A stretch of DNA of 64,000 nucleotides from Paraburkholderia guartelaensis (GCF_004353905.1 NZ_SMOD01000033.1:2596-66595), one strand, 5' to 3'; counted from the stretch's first letter, positions 17,321 through 26,787 are shown. The notes: generated by a model from the letters alone, not told the origin. Made by a program: numbers and translations.

Positions 17321-18100
17321 ATGAAACCAGGCATTGAGGGAGCAGCCGAAGCATTGTGGAAGGCGCGCTCCGAAGGGAAGACTATCGCTCGCGTGTCGGA
17401 GACCTTCGACATTCAAACGGTGCAGGATGCCTACGCGATCGCCGAGGTCAACGTCAACCGCGTCCTTGCGGCGGGCGCACGAGTCTGTGGAAAAAAGATT
17501 GGCTTGACATCGAAAGCTGTGCAACAGCAGCTTGGGGTCGATCAGCCCGACTACGGCGTACTGTTCGCGGACATGGAGTATTTGAGCGGTGCTGAACTGC
17601 CGGCGCAAAAGCTGATTCAGCCAAAGGCCGAAGGGGAGATCGCGTTCGTTGTTGGTCGCGATCTCGATGCCCCGGACTTGAGCTGGGGGCATTTTCTCAT
17701 CGGTTTGGAATACGCGTTGCCGGCGATCGAGGTTGTTGACAGTGCGATCGACGATTGGAAGATTACGCTTGTCGATACCGTCGCTGACAATGCGTCGTGC
17801 GGGCTTTACGTTCTCGGCCTCGAGCCGCGCCGTATAGGCGATCTCTCGTTGGCCGGATGCGGGATGGACTTTAGGAAGAACGGGATGACTGTCTCTGTCG
17901 GGTCAGGGGTGGCTTGCCTCGGAAATCCGCTGAGCGCGACGTACTGGCTTGCCAAAAAGATGACTGAACTCGGCCAACCACTGCGCGCCGGTGACGTCGT
18001 GATGTCGGGCGCGCTCGGGCCGATGGTGCCGGTGACGAGGGGCGATCGCGTCGACGTGGAGATCAGCGGCCTGGGCCGCGTGAGCTGCGCGCTGGAGTGA
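17321..18100 (+). CDS. 2-keto-4-pentenoate hydratase (2-oxopent-4-enoate hydratase)
   Basis: This is a 259-aa member of the MhpD/XylJ branch of the fumarylacetoacetate hydrolase superfamily. It adds water to 2-hydroxypenta-2,4-dienoate to give 4-hydroxy-2-oxovalerate. Family features are KIGLTSKAVQQQLGVDQPDYG, the metal-ligand region KAEGEIAFVVGRDL, and the EVVDSAIDDWKITLVDTVADNASCG block. The length is normal. GAGGAGAG precedes the ATG. Its substrate would be supplied by the C-C hydrolase encoded at 11153 and its product used by the aldolase at 20852. Confidence 0.93.
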   Translation: MKPGIEGAAEALWKARSEGKTIARVSETFDIQTVQDAYAIAEVNVNRVLAAGARVCGKKIGLTSKAVQQQLGVDQPDYGVLFADMEYLSGAELPAQKLIQPKAEGEIAFVVGRDLDAPDLSWGHFLIGLEYALPAIEVVDSAIDDWKITLVDTVADNASCGLYVLGLEPRRIGDLSLAGCGMDFRKNGMTVSVGSGVACLGNPLSATYWLAKKMTELGQPLRAGDVVMSGALGPMVPVTRGDRVDVEISGLGRVSCALE

Positions 18101-18104
18101 CGTG

Positions 18105-19454
18105 ATGAACTCGGCGCATGATGTACCCGACGGGCTTGGCTGGAATCACGCGTCAGCGGAGCTTGCCTTGGCAACGCCCGATATCGAACGCATTGACGCT
18201 CCGGACGGCAGCTTCATTCTGCGTTCGCGCATGCCGCCAAGGCCGCACGCTCGGTGCATCGGCAGCTGGCTTGAATACTGGAGCCGCACCACGCCTGGAC
18301 AGGTCTTCCTGGCGGAGCGTACTGACGACGGTGCGGGTTGGCGCCGTTTGACGTATGCGCAAGTGCGGGCAGAGGTGGGCGCGATCGCCCAGGGCCTGCT
18401 CGATATCGGCCTGGCATCCGGGAGGCCCATTGTCGTTCTATCGGATAACAGCATAGATGCTGCGCTTGTGGCGCTGGCCGCGATGCATATCGGCTTGCCG
18501 GTGTCGTTCATATCAGCAGCCTATTCGAGAGCAGCGCACGATTGCAGCAAATTGAACGCGCTCCTGAACGTGCTGGATCCGGGTCTGATGTATGCCGACG
18601 ACGGAGAAGTTTATGGCAAGGCAATGCAGGCTAGCGGCAGGCAATGCCCTCTCGTGTATTCGCGGAATGTACCGGACGGCGGCATCGATCTCGGCTGCCT
18701 GCGCAAGACGCGGGAAACGGCAGCCATCATGGAGGCTCACGCACGCGTCATGCCGGATACGCACGCGAAATACCTACTGACGTCAGGCTCGACTGGCATC
18801 CCGAAAGCCGTAATCAATACGCACGGAATGCTTTGTGCAAACCAGGAGGCGATCGCTCAGGTTTGGCCGTTTGTTGACTCCGCCGCACCGATCGTCGTGG
18901 ATTGGCTGCCTTGGAGCCATACATTTGGCGGCAACCACAACTTCAACATGATCCTGCGCAATGGCGGCTCCCTCTATATCGATGATGGGCGGCCCGTGCC
19001 TGGGTCGATCGAAAAATCGGTGCGTAATTTAATCGAACTGTCGCCGACACTCTATTTCAACGTGCCGCGCGGATTCGATGTGTTGCTGCCCCATCTCGAG
19101 CAAAACGAGACGTTTGCACGGCATTTTTTCAAGAATATGCGGGCGATCTTTTTCGCTGGCGCTGCGTTGCCAAAGCCGCTATGGGATCGCCTGAAATCGG
19201 CCGCTGAACGCCATTGTGATGCGCCGCCACTGTTCAGTTCGGCGTGGGGCTCGACGGAAACTTCACCGGTTATCGCCAGCCTGCACTTCCATTATCCCGA
19301 GCCCGGCAATCTCGGTGTGCCGGTTCCGGGCGCAGAAATTAAGTTCGTACCGAACGGTGACAAGCTCGAAATGCGAGTGCGCGGCCAACACGTCTTCCGC
19401 GGGTACCTCCATGCGGGCGCCTCGGTCATCTTTCCCGCCACCAACACTCATTGA
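18105..19454 (+). pseudogene. feruloyl-CoA synthetase-like AMP ligase lacking its C-terminal domain
   Basis: This is a 449-aa open frame of the ANL superfamily that resembles feruloyl-CoA synthetases. The ATP loop is LTSGSTGIPKAVINTHGM, and the WLPWSHTFGGNHNFN and SSAWGSTETSPV motifs are intact. The frame stops after ...GQHVFRGYLHAGASVIF, just before the TGD motif, hinge and catalytic lysine domain. Family members run to about 600-620 residues, so roughly 150-170 are missing, including the lysine needed for adenylation. No continuation is visible in the other frames to 19560. It is probably inactive for acid activation. A GTG at 18102 precedes the chosen ATG. Confidence 0.75.
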
Positions 19455-19562
19455 ACGCACTAGTGTCCCGAGTTAGAAGTTCGCAGCAAAACGCTGGGTG
19501 CCAAGCCGTCACTTGCAAATGGGCATGGCAGATCCGAGGGAATGTAGTCGAAGGAAAGTCAG

Positions 19563-19820
19563 ATGAACACTGCTGAGATGTCCTTGCGATCGATAGTTGA
19601 AAAATGGTTTGCCCCAACTTTGACCACAACGCTGCGGGTAACACGGTTCAGCCACGCACGCTGCGCTTACGGACGATACGTGCGTGTCGAAGCGTCAAGG
19701 GAAGAGGGTAATACGATTGCGCTCTGCTTCTTTCGACACGCAGACGGTGCGTGGCGTGTATTTCCGCCTGATCCACGCCGCGCAAACCACATGGCTTCTT
19801 TATGTCTGATCAAGCAGTAG
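19563..19820 (+). CDS. small conserved-looking hypothetical protein
   Basis: This is an 85-aa basic protein with no family I can name. It has a Trp/Phe-rich pattern (SLRSIVEKWFAP..., RYVRVEASR..., CFFRHADGAWRVFPPDPRR) that recalls small proteins found next to mobile DNA in Burkholderia (recollection, not checked). It lies in the 430-bp break between the truncated CoA ligase and the aldehyde dehydrogenase gene. It may therefore mark the junction of a past insertion or deletion. There is no clear ribosome binding site. Confidence 0.45.
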   Translation: MNTAEMSLRSIVEKWFAPTLTTTLRVTRFSHARCAYGRYVRVEASREEGNTIALCFFRHADGAWRVFPPDPRRANHMASLCLIKQ

Positions 19821-19887
19821 GTCGCCAATTGGTGAAGAGAAATATTGAAGCGAATTTCTAACTCGAGACACTAGCGAAGGACGAGCA

Positions 19888-20838
19888 ATGGCAAAGAAAC
19901 TGAAGGCCGCGATCATCGGATCCGGAAATATCGGCACCGATTTGATGATAAAGATTATGCGACATGGCGAGCATCTCGAGATGGGGGCGATGGTCGGAAT
20001 CGACCGTGCATCTGACGGCCTCGCACGTGCTTCGCGCTTGGGCGTAGCCACGACATACGAGGGCGTCGAAGGGCTCACCCGTCTGCCGGTGTTTGACGAA
20101 ATCGATATCGTATTCGATGCGACAAGCGCCGCCGCGCATGTGAAGAACGACGCGTTCTTACGTCGGCTCAAGCCTGGCGTCCGAATGATCGACCTGACGC
20201 CGGCAGCGATTGGTCCGTATTGCGTACCGGTTGTGAACCTTGATGAGCATGTCGATGCGCTAAACGTCAACATGGTCACGTGCGGCGGACAGGCGACGAT
20301 TCCGATGGTCGCCGCCGTCTCTCGTGTCGCGAAAGTGCACTACGGCGAAATCGTCGCGTCGATCTCGAGCAAATCGGCAGGCCCGGGTACGCGCGCGAAC
20401 ATCGATGAATTTACTGAAACGACCTCAAAGGCGATTGAGCAGATCGGTGGAGCGACGAAGGGAAAGGCGATCATTATCCTGAATCCAGCAGAGCCGCCAC
20501 TGATCATGCGCGACACTGTGTACTGCTTGTCAGAGCCGGCCGACGAGGATGCCGTGGCGCAGTCGATCGAGGAAATGGTGGCTGCCGTCAACCGTTACGT
20601 ACCTGGCTATCGCCTCAAGCAGACGGTCCAATTTGACCGCATTGACGCCACTCAACCGTTGAATATCCCCGGGGTCGGCGCGCGGATGAGCGGGTTGAAG
20701 ACCTCAGTATTCCTCGAAGTGGAGGGGGCCGCGCACTATCTGCCGTCTTATGCCGGCAACCTCGACATCATGACCTCCGCGGCGATGGCCTGTGCTGAAC
20801 GCATGGCCGCCGAAATGGTCGCCCGTACCACTGCCTGA
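19888..20838 (+). CDS. acetaldehyde dehydrogenase (acylating)
   Basis: This is a 316-aa CoA-acylating acetaldehyde dehydrogenase of the DmpF/MhpF/BphJ type, which turns acetaldehyde, NAD+ and CoA into acetyl-CoA. The Rossmann motif GSGNIGTD is at residues 11-18. The catalytic cysteine is Cys132 in VTCGGQATIPM, the same position as in DmpF (family knowledge). It precedes the aldolase gene by 13 bases. The two proteins form a channelling complex in this family, so the pairing is expected. Confidence 0.95.
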   Translation: MAKKLKAAIIGSGNIGTDLMIKIMRHGEHLEMGAMVGIDRASDGLARASRLGVATTYEGVEGLTRLPVFDEIDIVFDATSAAAHVKNDAFLRRLKPGVRMIDLTPAAIGPYCVPVVNLDEHVDALNVNMVTCGGQATIPMVAAVSRVAKVHYGEIVASISSKSAGPGTRANIDEFTETTSKAIEQIGGATKGKAIIILNPAEPPLIMRDTVYCLSEPADEDAVAQSIEEMVAAVNRYVPGYRLKQTVQFDRIDATQPLNIPGVGARMSGLKTSVFLEVEGAAHYLPSYAGNLDIMTSAAMACAERMAAEMVARTTA

Positions 20839-20851
20839 AGGGAGAGACGGC

Positions 20852-21889
20852 ATGACATCTGACAAAAAGCTCTACATTTCCGACGTGACGCTACGCGATG
20901 GTTCGCATGCGATTCGTCACCAATACAGCGTGGAACAGGCCGTCGCCATTGCCAGGGCGCTCGACGAGGCGAAAGTTGACTCGATCGAGGTCGCTCATGG
21001 CGATGGTTTGCAAGGATCGAGTTTCAACTATGGCTTCGGCGCACACACCGACCTCGAATGGATAGCGGCAGTGGCGGGGACGGTCAAGCATGCCAAGGTC
21101 GCGACGCTACTTTTGCCTGGCATCGGCACGATTCACGACTTGCGCAATGCCTATGATGCCGGCGCACGCATCGTACGTGTCGCGACCCACTGCACCGAAG
21201 CCGATGTCTCGCGACAGCATATCGAGCATGCGCGCAAGCTTGGGATGGAAGCGGTGGGATTTTTGATGATGAGCCATATGACGACGCCGCAGCATCTGGC
21301 TCAGCAGGCAAAGCTCATGGAAAGCTACGGAGCGACGTGCTGCTACGTCGTGGATTCGGGCGGTGCCCTTGGCATGAACGACGTCCGCGAGCGCTTCCGC
21401 GCATTCAAAGACGTACTTGATCCCCGGACGCAGACCGGCATTCATGCACACCACAACCTGAGCCTTGGGGTCGCGAACAGCATCGTGGCGGTAGAGGAAG
21501 GATGTGATCGCATTGATGCGAGTCTTGCAGGGATGGGGGCGGGTGCCGGCAACGCGCCACTCGAGGTATTTATCGCGGCGGCCGCTCGACTCGAATGGAA
21601 CCATGGCTGTGATCTCTACAAGCTGATGGACGCTGCAGACGATATCGTCCGCCCGCTGCAAGATCGGCCGGTGCGAGTCGACCGCGAAACGCTCGCGCTC
21701 GGTTACGCCGGTGTTTATTCGAGCTTCCTGCGTCACACCGAAGTTGCCGCAAAAAAGTACGGACTCAAGACCGTCGACATCCTCGTTGAACTTGGCCGCC
21801 GTCGTATGGTCGGTGGCCAGGAGGACATGATTGTGGACGTTGCGCTTGATCTGCTCAAGGCAAAAGAGGCCGAACGAGTAACCGGATAG
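20852..21889 (+). CDS. 4-hydroxy-2-oxovalerate aldolase
   Basis: This is a 345-aa class II DmpG/MhpE/BphI-type aldolase that splits 4-hydroxy-2-oxovalerate into pyruvate and acetaldehyde. The N-terminal DVTLRDGSHAIRHQY holds the catalytic Arg and metal Asp and the base His. GIHAHHNLSLGVAN supplies the HxH metal ligands, and a C-terminal communication domain follows. GGGAGAG precedes the ATG at 20852; a longer frame from 20792 would overlap the dehydrogenase gene and was rejected. It partners the acylating dehydrogenase just upstream. Confidence 0.95.
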   Translation: MTSDKKLYISDVTLRDGSHAIRHQYSVEQAVAIARALDEAKVDSIEVAHGDGLQGSSFNYGFGAHTDLEWIAAVAGTVKHAKVATLLLPGIGTIHDLRNAYDAGARIVRVATHCTEADVSRQHIEHARKLGMEAVGFLMMSHMTTPQHLAQQAKLMESYGATCCYVVDSGGALGMNDVRERFRAFKDVLDPRTQTGIHAHHNLSLGVANSIVAVEEGCDRIDASLAGMGAGAGNAPLEVFIAAAARLEWNHGCDLYKLMDAADDIVRPLQDRPVRVDRETLALGYAGVYSSFLRHTEVAAKKYGLKTVDILVELGRRRMVGGQEDMIVDVALDLLKAKEAERVTG

Positions 21890-21893
21890 TGCC

Positions 21894-22916
21894 ATGACTG
21901 CATTCAAGCTGAGAATCGAGCCGGCAGGTGTCGAAATTCCGTGTTCCGCCGAGGGCAGCCTGCTCGACGCCGCGCTGGCTGCCGGTTACTTTCCGCGTCA
22001 TAGCTGTCGGCGTGGTCAATGTAACGCGTGCGAGGCGCGCGTCCTGTCCGGCGACACGCGCTATCCGAGCGGATTCGAGCCGGAAGGCGTGCGCGACGGT
22101 TATGTCTTGACCTGTCAGGCTCGCTGCACGACGGATGTCACGATCGAGGCCCAGGAGGTCGCGTCCACGCCGGGACAGCGTGTTTTGCAGACAGGCGCGC
22201 GGGTGCTGGAAGTCCAGCGCGTGAGCGAGGACGTGGCCCGCGTGCGGCTGGCAGTGCCAACGGAAACGGGTTTTGCTTTTCAACCGGGGCAGTATGTGGA
22301 AGTGGTCTTGCGGGATGGGACGCGGCGCAGCTACTCAATGGCGAACGCGCCCGACGGGAGCGGAACGATCGAGTGGCATGTCCGCGCGGTGCCAAGCGGG
22401 CGCTTCTCGAACCACGTCTACCGCTCGCTGAAGCCGCGTGACATGCTGCGAATCGAGGGACCATTTGGCACGTTCATGCTACGAGATTCGTCTGCGCCCG
22501 TTATCTTCCTGGCCTCGGGAACGGGTTACGCGCCGATTGCGGCGATGCTGAAGGCGCATGAGACGGTCATCCGGCAACGTGGCGCGGTGCTCTATTGGGG
22601 AGGCGTGCGTCTTAGCGATCTCTACGCATACGACGAGGTATGCGCGTGGGAGCAGGCCCATCCCGGGCTCCGCTTCGTTCCGGTTCTGTCGGGCGACGAG
22701 CCCGGTTGGGCCGGACGCAAAGGCTTCGTGCATGAGGCCGTGTCTGCGGATTTCCCGAATCTTTCGCAGCATGAAGTTTACGCCTGTGGCAACCCGCTGA
22801 TGGTCGACGCAGCGCGGCACACCTTCACTCAAGCGAACGGACTTCCCGCGGGAAATTTCTTCAGCGATGCGTTCGTCACTAGACCGGAGCCGGCGAAGAC
22901 CGACGAAACGGTATGA
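21894..22916 (+). CDS. dioxygenase reductase component (2Fe-2S, FAD, NAD)
   Basis: This is a 340-aa electron-transfer flavoprotein. It has an N-terminal plant-type 2Fe-2S domain (Cys38, Cys43, Cys46 in SCRRGQCNACEARVLSG, and Cys74), an FAD domain (RRSYSMANAPDG) and an NAD domain (FLASGTGYAPIAAML and a C-terminal YACGNPLMVDAARHTF). It should take electrons from NADH to the Rieske ferredoxin encoded at 13143. An FNR-type reductase plus a separate Rieske ferredoxin matches the class III (naphthalene-dioxygenase) scheme, not the glutathione-reductase-type reductase of biphenyl systems. It lies four bases after the aldolase. Confidence 0.92.
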   Translation: MTAFKLRIEPAGVEIPCSAEGSLLDAALAAGYFPRHSCRRGQCNACEARVLSGDTRYPSGFEPEGVRDGYVLTCQARCTTDVTIEAQEVASTPGQRVLQTGARVLEVQRVSEDVARVRLAVPTETGFAFQPGQYVEVVLRDGTRRSYSMANAPDGSGTIEWHVRAVPSGRFSNHVYRSLKPRDMLRIEGPFGTFMLRDSSAPVIFLASGTGYAPIAAMLKAHETVIRQRGAVLYWGGVRLSDLYAYDEVCAWEQAHPGLRFVPVLSGDEPGWAGRKGFVHEAVSADFPNLSQHEVYACGNPLMVDAARHTFTQANGLPAGNFFSDAFVTRPEPAKTDETV

Positions 22917-22995
22917 CTTTCGACCGCACAGGTATGCACGAATACGCCTGTGCGCACGCCATAACCTTGGCCTGGCGGGAAACTGGGGACAACAG

Positions 22996-24609
22996 ATGAA
23001 AGGCATGATGGGAACGATGCGCTTCACGATCTTTGTGGGTGCGACTGTCTGCGTGGTTATGCTGGCTGCGATGAGTTCCTTTAGCGCTATCGGACTAGCC
23101 AGGCTAAATACACGTGTCGCGGACGTTTACCTCAAAGGCGCGCTTCCTATCGCGAACCTCGGCGACATGCGCAAGGCGCTGTCGGACATACGCTTACAGC
23201 TGCGCCGCATACAGGCAACGACCGATGCGTCCACCGTCTCATCGTTGACCGATGCAATGCGCGAAGATGAAGACCTCCTGCATAAGGCGTGGAATGACTA
23301 CTACGCCAGTGGGGCTGCGAGTGGCGAAGGACGCGCTGTTGCCGACCGCATTGTGGCGTTACTTCCTCGGATCATGGATGGTGACGCGAAAATTACTTCG
23401 GCCTATGCGGCCGGCGACCGAGATACTGCGGAAAAATATATCGTTGCCGATGAAGCGGTCTGGAAAGCACTGACGGCTGCCATTGATGATGGCGTCGATG
23501 TTACACGTTCTGAAGCGGGAAAATGGGCCGACCAGGGGCATGCGACCTATCATACAACGCTGATTCTCGCGTTGACGATGTCGGGTATGGGCCTACTCAT
23601 AGCAATCGCTATTAGCATCTATCTCCTGCGTTCGATCTCGCGCCCGCTCGAAAAATCAATAGGTGTCGCCGGTAGCATCTCTGTCGGCAAGCTGGAGAAC
23701 AATTTAATCGTCGACTGCGGAGGTGAATTCGGTCAGTTGCTCGCGGCTCTGAAAAGGATGGATGAGCAGCTATCGTCGACGGTTCGCCGCATACTGGCGT
23801 CCGCCGCCTCGGTTGGGCGTTCGTCCCACGAAATCGCAAGCGGCAATATGGAACTCTCCTCACGAACTGAAGAACAAGCTTCGTCGCTGGAGGAAACGGC
23901 GGCGAGCATGACGCAGCTGACGGAGACCGTGAAGCAGAATGCAGACAATGCAATGCAGGCGAATGATCTCGCGACTGGCGCAGCCAATCTAGCCGACACG
24001 GGTAACGAAGCAGTACAAGGCATGGTTGGAACTATTGAGAAAATCGCCAGCAGCTCGTCCAGGATTTCAGATATCACGGGCGTGATCGAAGGCATCGCGT
24101 TTCAAACAAACATTCTTGCCCTGAACGCCGCAGTTGAAGCGGCGCGCGCCGGCGAGCAGGGACGCGGATTTGCAGTCGTTGCCAGTGAGGTGCGCAGCCT
24201 TGCCCAGCGGTCAGCGGCTGCGGCTAAGGAAATCAAGGAACTGATTGGCGCGTCGGTGGCGATGATCCAGGAGGGTGCTCGCCAAGCTACGGACGTGGGC
24301 GCAACCATGACGCACGTCAAGCAGGCCATCCGCAGCGTCTCAGATATCGTTGCCGAAATAGCACGCGCGTCAGACGAGCAAAGCCGCGGGATCGAGCAGG
24401 TCGGGCAGGCGATATCGCAGATGGACGAGGTGACGCAACAGAATGCGACGCTTGTCGAACAGGCGGCCGCCGCCGCGCAGTCACTCCAGGAGCAAGCAAA
24501 AAATCTAGGCGGCGCGGTATCGGTCTTCGTGTTGAGGCAGAGCACTGAAGGAACGGTGGCATCCGAACGCGGCCAGGTTGAGGAGCAGCTAGAAGTTCCC
24601 GTCGTTTAG
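22996..24609 (+). CDS. methyl-accepting chemotaxis protein
   Basis: This is a 537-aa inner-membrane chemoreceptor. It has TM1 at about residues 9-31, a periplasmic four-helix-bundle sensor (4HB_MCP type) to about 190, TM2 (LILALTMSGMGLLIAIAIS), a HAMP linker, and a long cytoplasmic coiled coil. The hairpin tip carries the conserved GIAFQTNILALNAAVEAARAGEQGRGFAVVASEVR signature. No C-terminal CheR-binding pentapeptide is seen. The ATG at 22996 follows GGGGA; the open frame begins earlier inside the reductase gene. Its place right after the aromatic operon suggests chemotaxis to a pathway substrate (inference). Confidence 0.92.
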   Translation: MKGMMGTMRFTIFVGATVCVVMLAAMSSFSAIGLARLNTRVADVYLKGALPIANLGDMRKALSDIRLQLRRIQATTDASTVSSLTDAMREDEDLLHKAWNDYYASGAASGEGRAVADRIVALLPRIMDGDAKITSAYAAGDRDTAEKYIVADEAVWKALTAAIDDGVDVTRSEAGKWADQGHATYHTTLILALTMSGMGLLIAIAISIYLLRSISRPLEKSIGVAGSISVGKLENNLIVDCGGEFGQLLAALKRMDEQLSSTVRRILASAASVGRSSHEIASGNMELSSRTEEQASSLEETAASMTQLTETVKQNADNAMQANDLATGAANLADTGNEAVQGMVGTIEKIASSSSRISDITGVIEGIAFQTNILALNAAVEAARAGEQGRGFAVVASEVRSLAQRSAAAAKEIKELIGASVAMIQEGARQATDVGATMTHVKQAIRSVSDIVAEIARASDEQSRGIEQVGQAISQMDEVTQQNATLVEQAAAAAQSLQEQAKNLGGAVSVFVLRQSTEGTVASERGQVEEQLEVPVV

Positions 24610-24664
24610 TAAGAAATTCCGAGCCCTCGGAGGGTTTTGCATTTTTCAATGAGCGGTGATTGAG

Positions 24665-25414
24665 ATGAAATTGTTGGTTTCAGTGAAACGCGTGGTCGAC
24701 TACAACGTCAAGGTCCGGGTCAAGTCGGACGGCACGGGCGTCGACATTGCGAATGTGAAGATGTCGATGAACCCGTTCGACGAAATCGCCGTGGAAGAGG
24801 CGGTGCGTCTGAAGGAAGCGGGCGTGGCTACGGAAGTGGTGGCGGTATCGGCCGGCGTGGCGCAATGCCAGGAGACGCTGCGCACGGCGCTGGCGATCGG
24901 TGCCGATCGCGCGATCCTGATCGAGTCGAACGAAGATCTGCAGCCGCTGGCTGTGGCCAAGCTGCTCAAAGCACTCGTGGATAAGGAGCAACCGCAGCTC
25001 GTGATCCTGGGCAAACAGGCGATCGACGACGATTCGAACCAAACGGGCCAGATGCTCGCCGCGCTGGCCAATCTGCCGCAAGCGACGTTTGCCTCGAAGG
25101 TGACGGTCGAAGGCGGCAAGGCCACGGTTGCGCGTGAAGTGGACGGCGGCGCGGAAACGCTGACGTTGACGCTGCCTGCCGTGGTGACGACGGATCTGCG
25201 CCTGAACGAGCCGCGCTACGTGACGCTGCCCAACATCATGAAGGCGAAGAAGAAGCCGTTGGAAACGATTAAACCCGAGGACCTCGGCGTGGATGTGGCA
25301 CCGCGTTTGAAGACGCTGAAGGTGGCCGAGCCGCCCAAGCGCAGCGCCGGCGTGATGGTGCCGGACGTGCATACGCTGGTCGAGAAGCTGAAGACCGAAG
25401 CCAAGGTGCTGTGA
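24665..25414 (+). CDS. etfB: electron transfer flavoprotein beta subunit
   Basis: This is a 249-aa ETF beta subunit, which binds AMP and carries electrons from acyl-CoA dehydrogenases to ETF-quinone oxidoreductase. VKRVVDYNVKVRVKSDGTGVD and the recognition-loop region LRLNEPRYVTLPNIMKAKKKPLE are typical of Burkholderiales EtfB. The start at 24665 gives the usual N-terminus MKLLVSVKRV. Codon use is strongly biased to C/G-ending preferred codons, unlike the genes just upstream. The stop lies 23 bases before the etfA start. Confidence 0.95.
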   Translation: MKLLVSVKRVVDYNVKVRVKSDGTGVDIANVKMSMNPFDEIAVEEAVRLKEAGVATEVVAVSAGVAQCQETLRTALAIGADRAILIESNEDLQPLAVAKLLKALVDKEQPQLVILGKQAIDDDSNQTGQMLAALANLPQATFASKVTVEGGKATVAREVDGGAETLTLTLPAVVTTDLRLNEPRYVTLPNIMKAKKKPLETIKPEDLGVDVAPRLKTLKVAEPPKRSAGVMVPDVHTLVEKLKTEAKVL

Positions 25415-25437
25415 GATTACGCGCGGAGCGAGACGAA

Positions 25438-26400
25438 ATGACGATTTTAGTAATAGCTGAACCCGACGCCCTGAAAGAAGTCCCCTTGGGGAGCAGCGCA
25501 TCGATCAAGGGCGCGACGCTGAACACAGTTGCTGCCGCACAGAAGATTGGCGGCGACGTCCACGTGCTGGTCGCCGGCCACAATGCGCATGGCGCAGCCG
25601 AGGCAGCAGCCAAGATCGCGGGCGTGGCGAAGGTGCTGCTGGCCGATGCGCCGCATCTGGCCGAAGGCTTGGCGGAAAACGTCGAAGCCACGGTGCTGAA
25701 CATTGCGAAGGATTACTCGCACATCGTGGCGCCGGCAACGGCCTATGGTAAGAACATTGCACCACGCTTGGCGGCCAAGCTGGATGTGGCGCAGATCAGC
25801 GAAATCACGGCTGTGGTGTCCGCCGATACGTTCGAGCGTCCGATCTACGCGGGCAATGCCATTGCCACGGTGCAATCGGGCGACGCGATCAAGGTCATCA
25901 CGGTGCGTGCGACGGGCTTCGATGCGGTGGCGGCCGAAGGCGGCAGCGCATCGGTGGACAAGATCGAAGCCGCAGGTGACCGTGGCATTTCGCAGTTCGT
26001 GAACCGCGAAGTGACGAAGCTCGATCGCCCGGAGCTCACGAGCGCGGACATCATCGTGTCGGGTGGCCGCGGCTTGGGCAGCGGCGAGAACTACACCAAG
26101 GTGCTCGAGCCGTTGGCCGACAAGCTCGGTGCGGCGCTGGGCGCCTCGCGCGCGGCCGTGGATGCGGGCTATGTGCCGAACGACTACCAAGTGGGCCAGA
26201 CGGGCAAGATCGTCGCACCGCAACTGTATGTGGCGGTGGGCATCTCGGGTGCGATTCAGCACTTGGCCGGGATGAAGGATTCGAAGGTGATCGTGGCGAT
26301 CAACAAGGATCCCGAGGCGCCCATCTTCAGCGTGGCCGACTACGGGCTCGTCGGCGACCTGTTTGTTGCCGTGCCCGAACTGAGTGAGCGTATCAACTGA
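25438..26400 (+). CDS. etfA: electron transfer flavoprotein alpha subunit
   Basis: This is a 320-aa ETF alpha subunit holding FAD. The C-terminal FAD signature includes GGRGLGSGENYTKVLEPLADKLGAALGASRAAVDAGYVPNDYQVGQTGKIVAPQLYVAVGISGAIQHLAGM, and a PEAPIFSVADYGLVGDLF tail follows. The extreme N-terminus is unusual: MTILVIAEPDALKEVPLGSS precedes the conserved ASIKGATLNTVAAA. It looks about nine residues longer and divergent compared with the common EtfA start, as if a spacer had been gained. Together with etfB it forms a second-copy ETF that could serve the acyl-CoA dehydrogenase of region 1 (inference). Confidence 0.94.
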   Translation: MTILVIAEPDALKEVPLGSSASIKGATLNTVAAAQKIGGDVHVLVAGHNAHGAAEAAAKIAGVAKVLLADAPHLAEGLAENVEATVLNIAKDYSHIVAPATAYGKNIAPRLAAKLDVAQISEITAVVSADTFERPIYAGNAIATVQSGDAIKVITVRATGFDAVAAEGGSASVDKIEAAGDRGISQFVNREVTKLDRPELTSADIIVSGGRGLGSGENYTKVLEPLADKLGAALGASRAAVDAGYVPNDYQVGQTGKIVAPQLYVAVGISGAIQHLAGMKDSKVIVAINKDPEAPIFSVADYGLVGDLFVAVPELSERIN

Positions 26401-26445
26401 GGTTCGTCGAAATCGCCATCGGAACTATCTAGGCGGAACAGAACG

Positions 26446-26787
26446 ATGGATACGATGCAGCAGGCCCGCCTTGACGCGGCTGCCGCGGCCAATGCGGAGG
26501 ACGCTTCGATTTGGCGCTGGTTTTGCGTGCTTCTCGAAGAGCGCAGAGTGCGGTGGCGCTATGCGTTCGATCAATGGGTCGTGAGCGTTGATCGAGTTCG
26601 CGTTGCAGCCGAAAGTAATTTTCACGATGCCATACGCGCGGCTAAACGGGCCGCCGAAAATCGCGGCCTTGGCCTGTTGCACGAAGCATCGGGCGATGCG
26701 AGACGGTCGAGGGTGAACGAGGACGTGACGCGGTGCCTCCGGTCCGACGATGAATGTCTGCGGTCTCCCGTCGGACATACCCACTAA
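26446..26787 (+). CDS. hypothetical protein downstream of etfA
   Basis: This is a 113-aa frame with an alpha-helical, Arg/Ala-rich composition (for example VRWRYAFDQWVVSVDRVRVAAESNFHDAIRAAKRAAE). No family is recognised and no membrane segment is seen. It begins 45 bp after etfA on the same strand with only a weak purine stretch before the ATG. The last third loses protein-like character, so it could be a decayed gene. Confidence 0.4.
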   Translation: MDTMQQARLDAAAAANAEDASIWRWFCVLLEERRVRWRYAFDQWVVSVDRVRVAAESNFHDAIRAAKRAAENRGLGLLHEASGDARRSRVNEDVTRCLRSDDECLRSPVGHTH

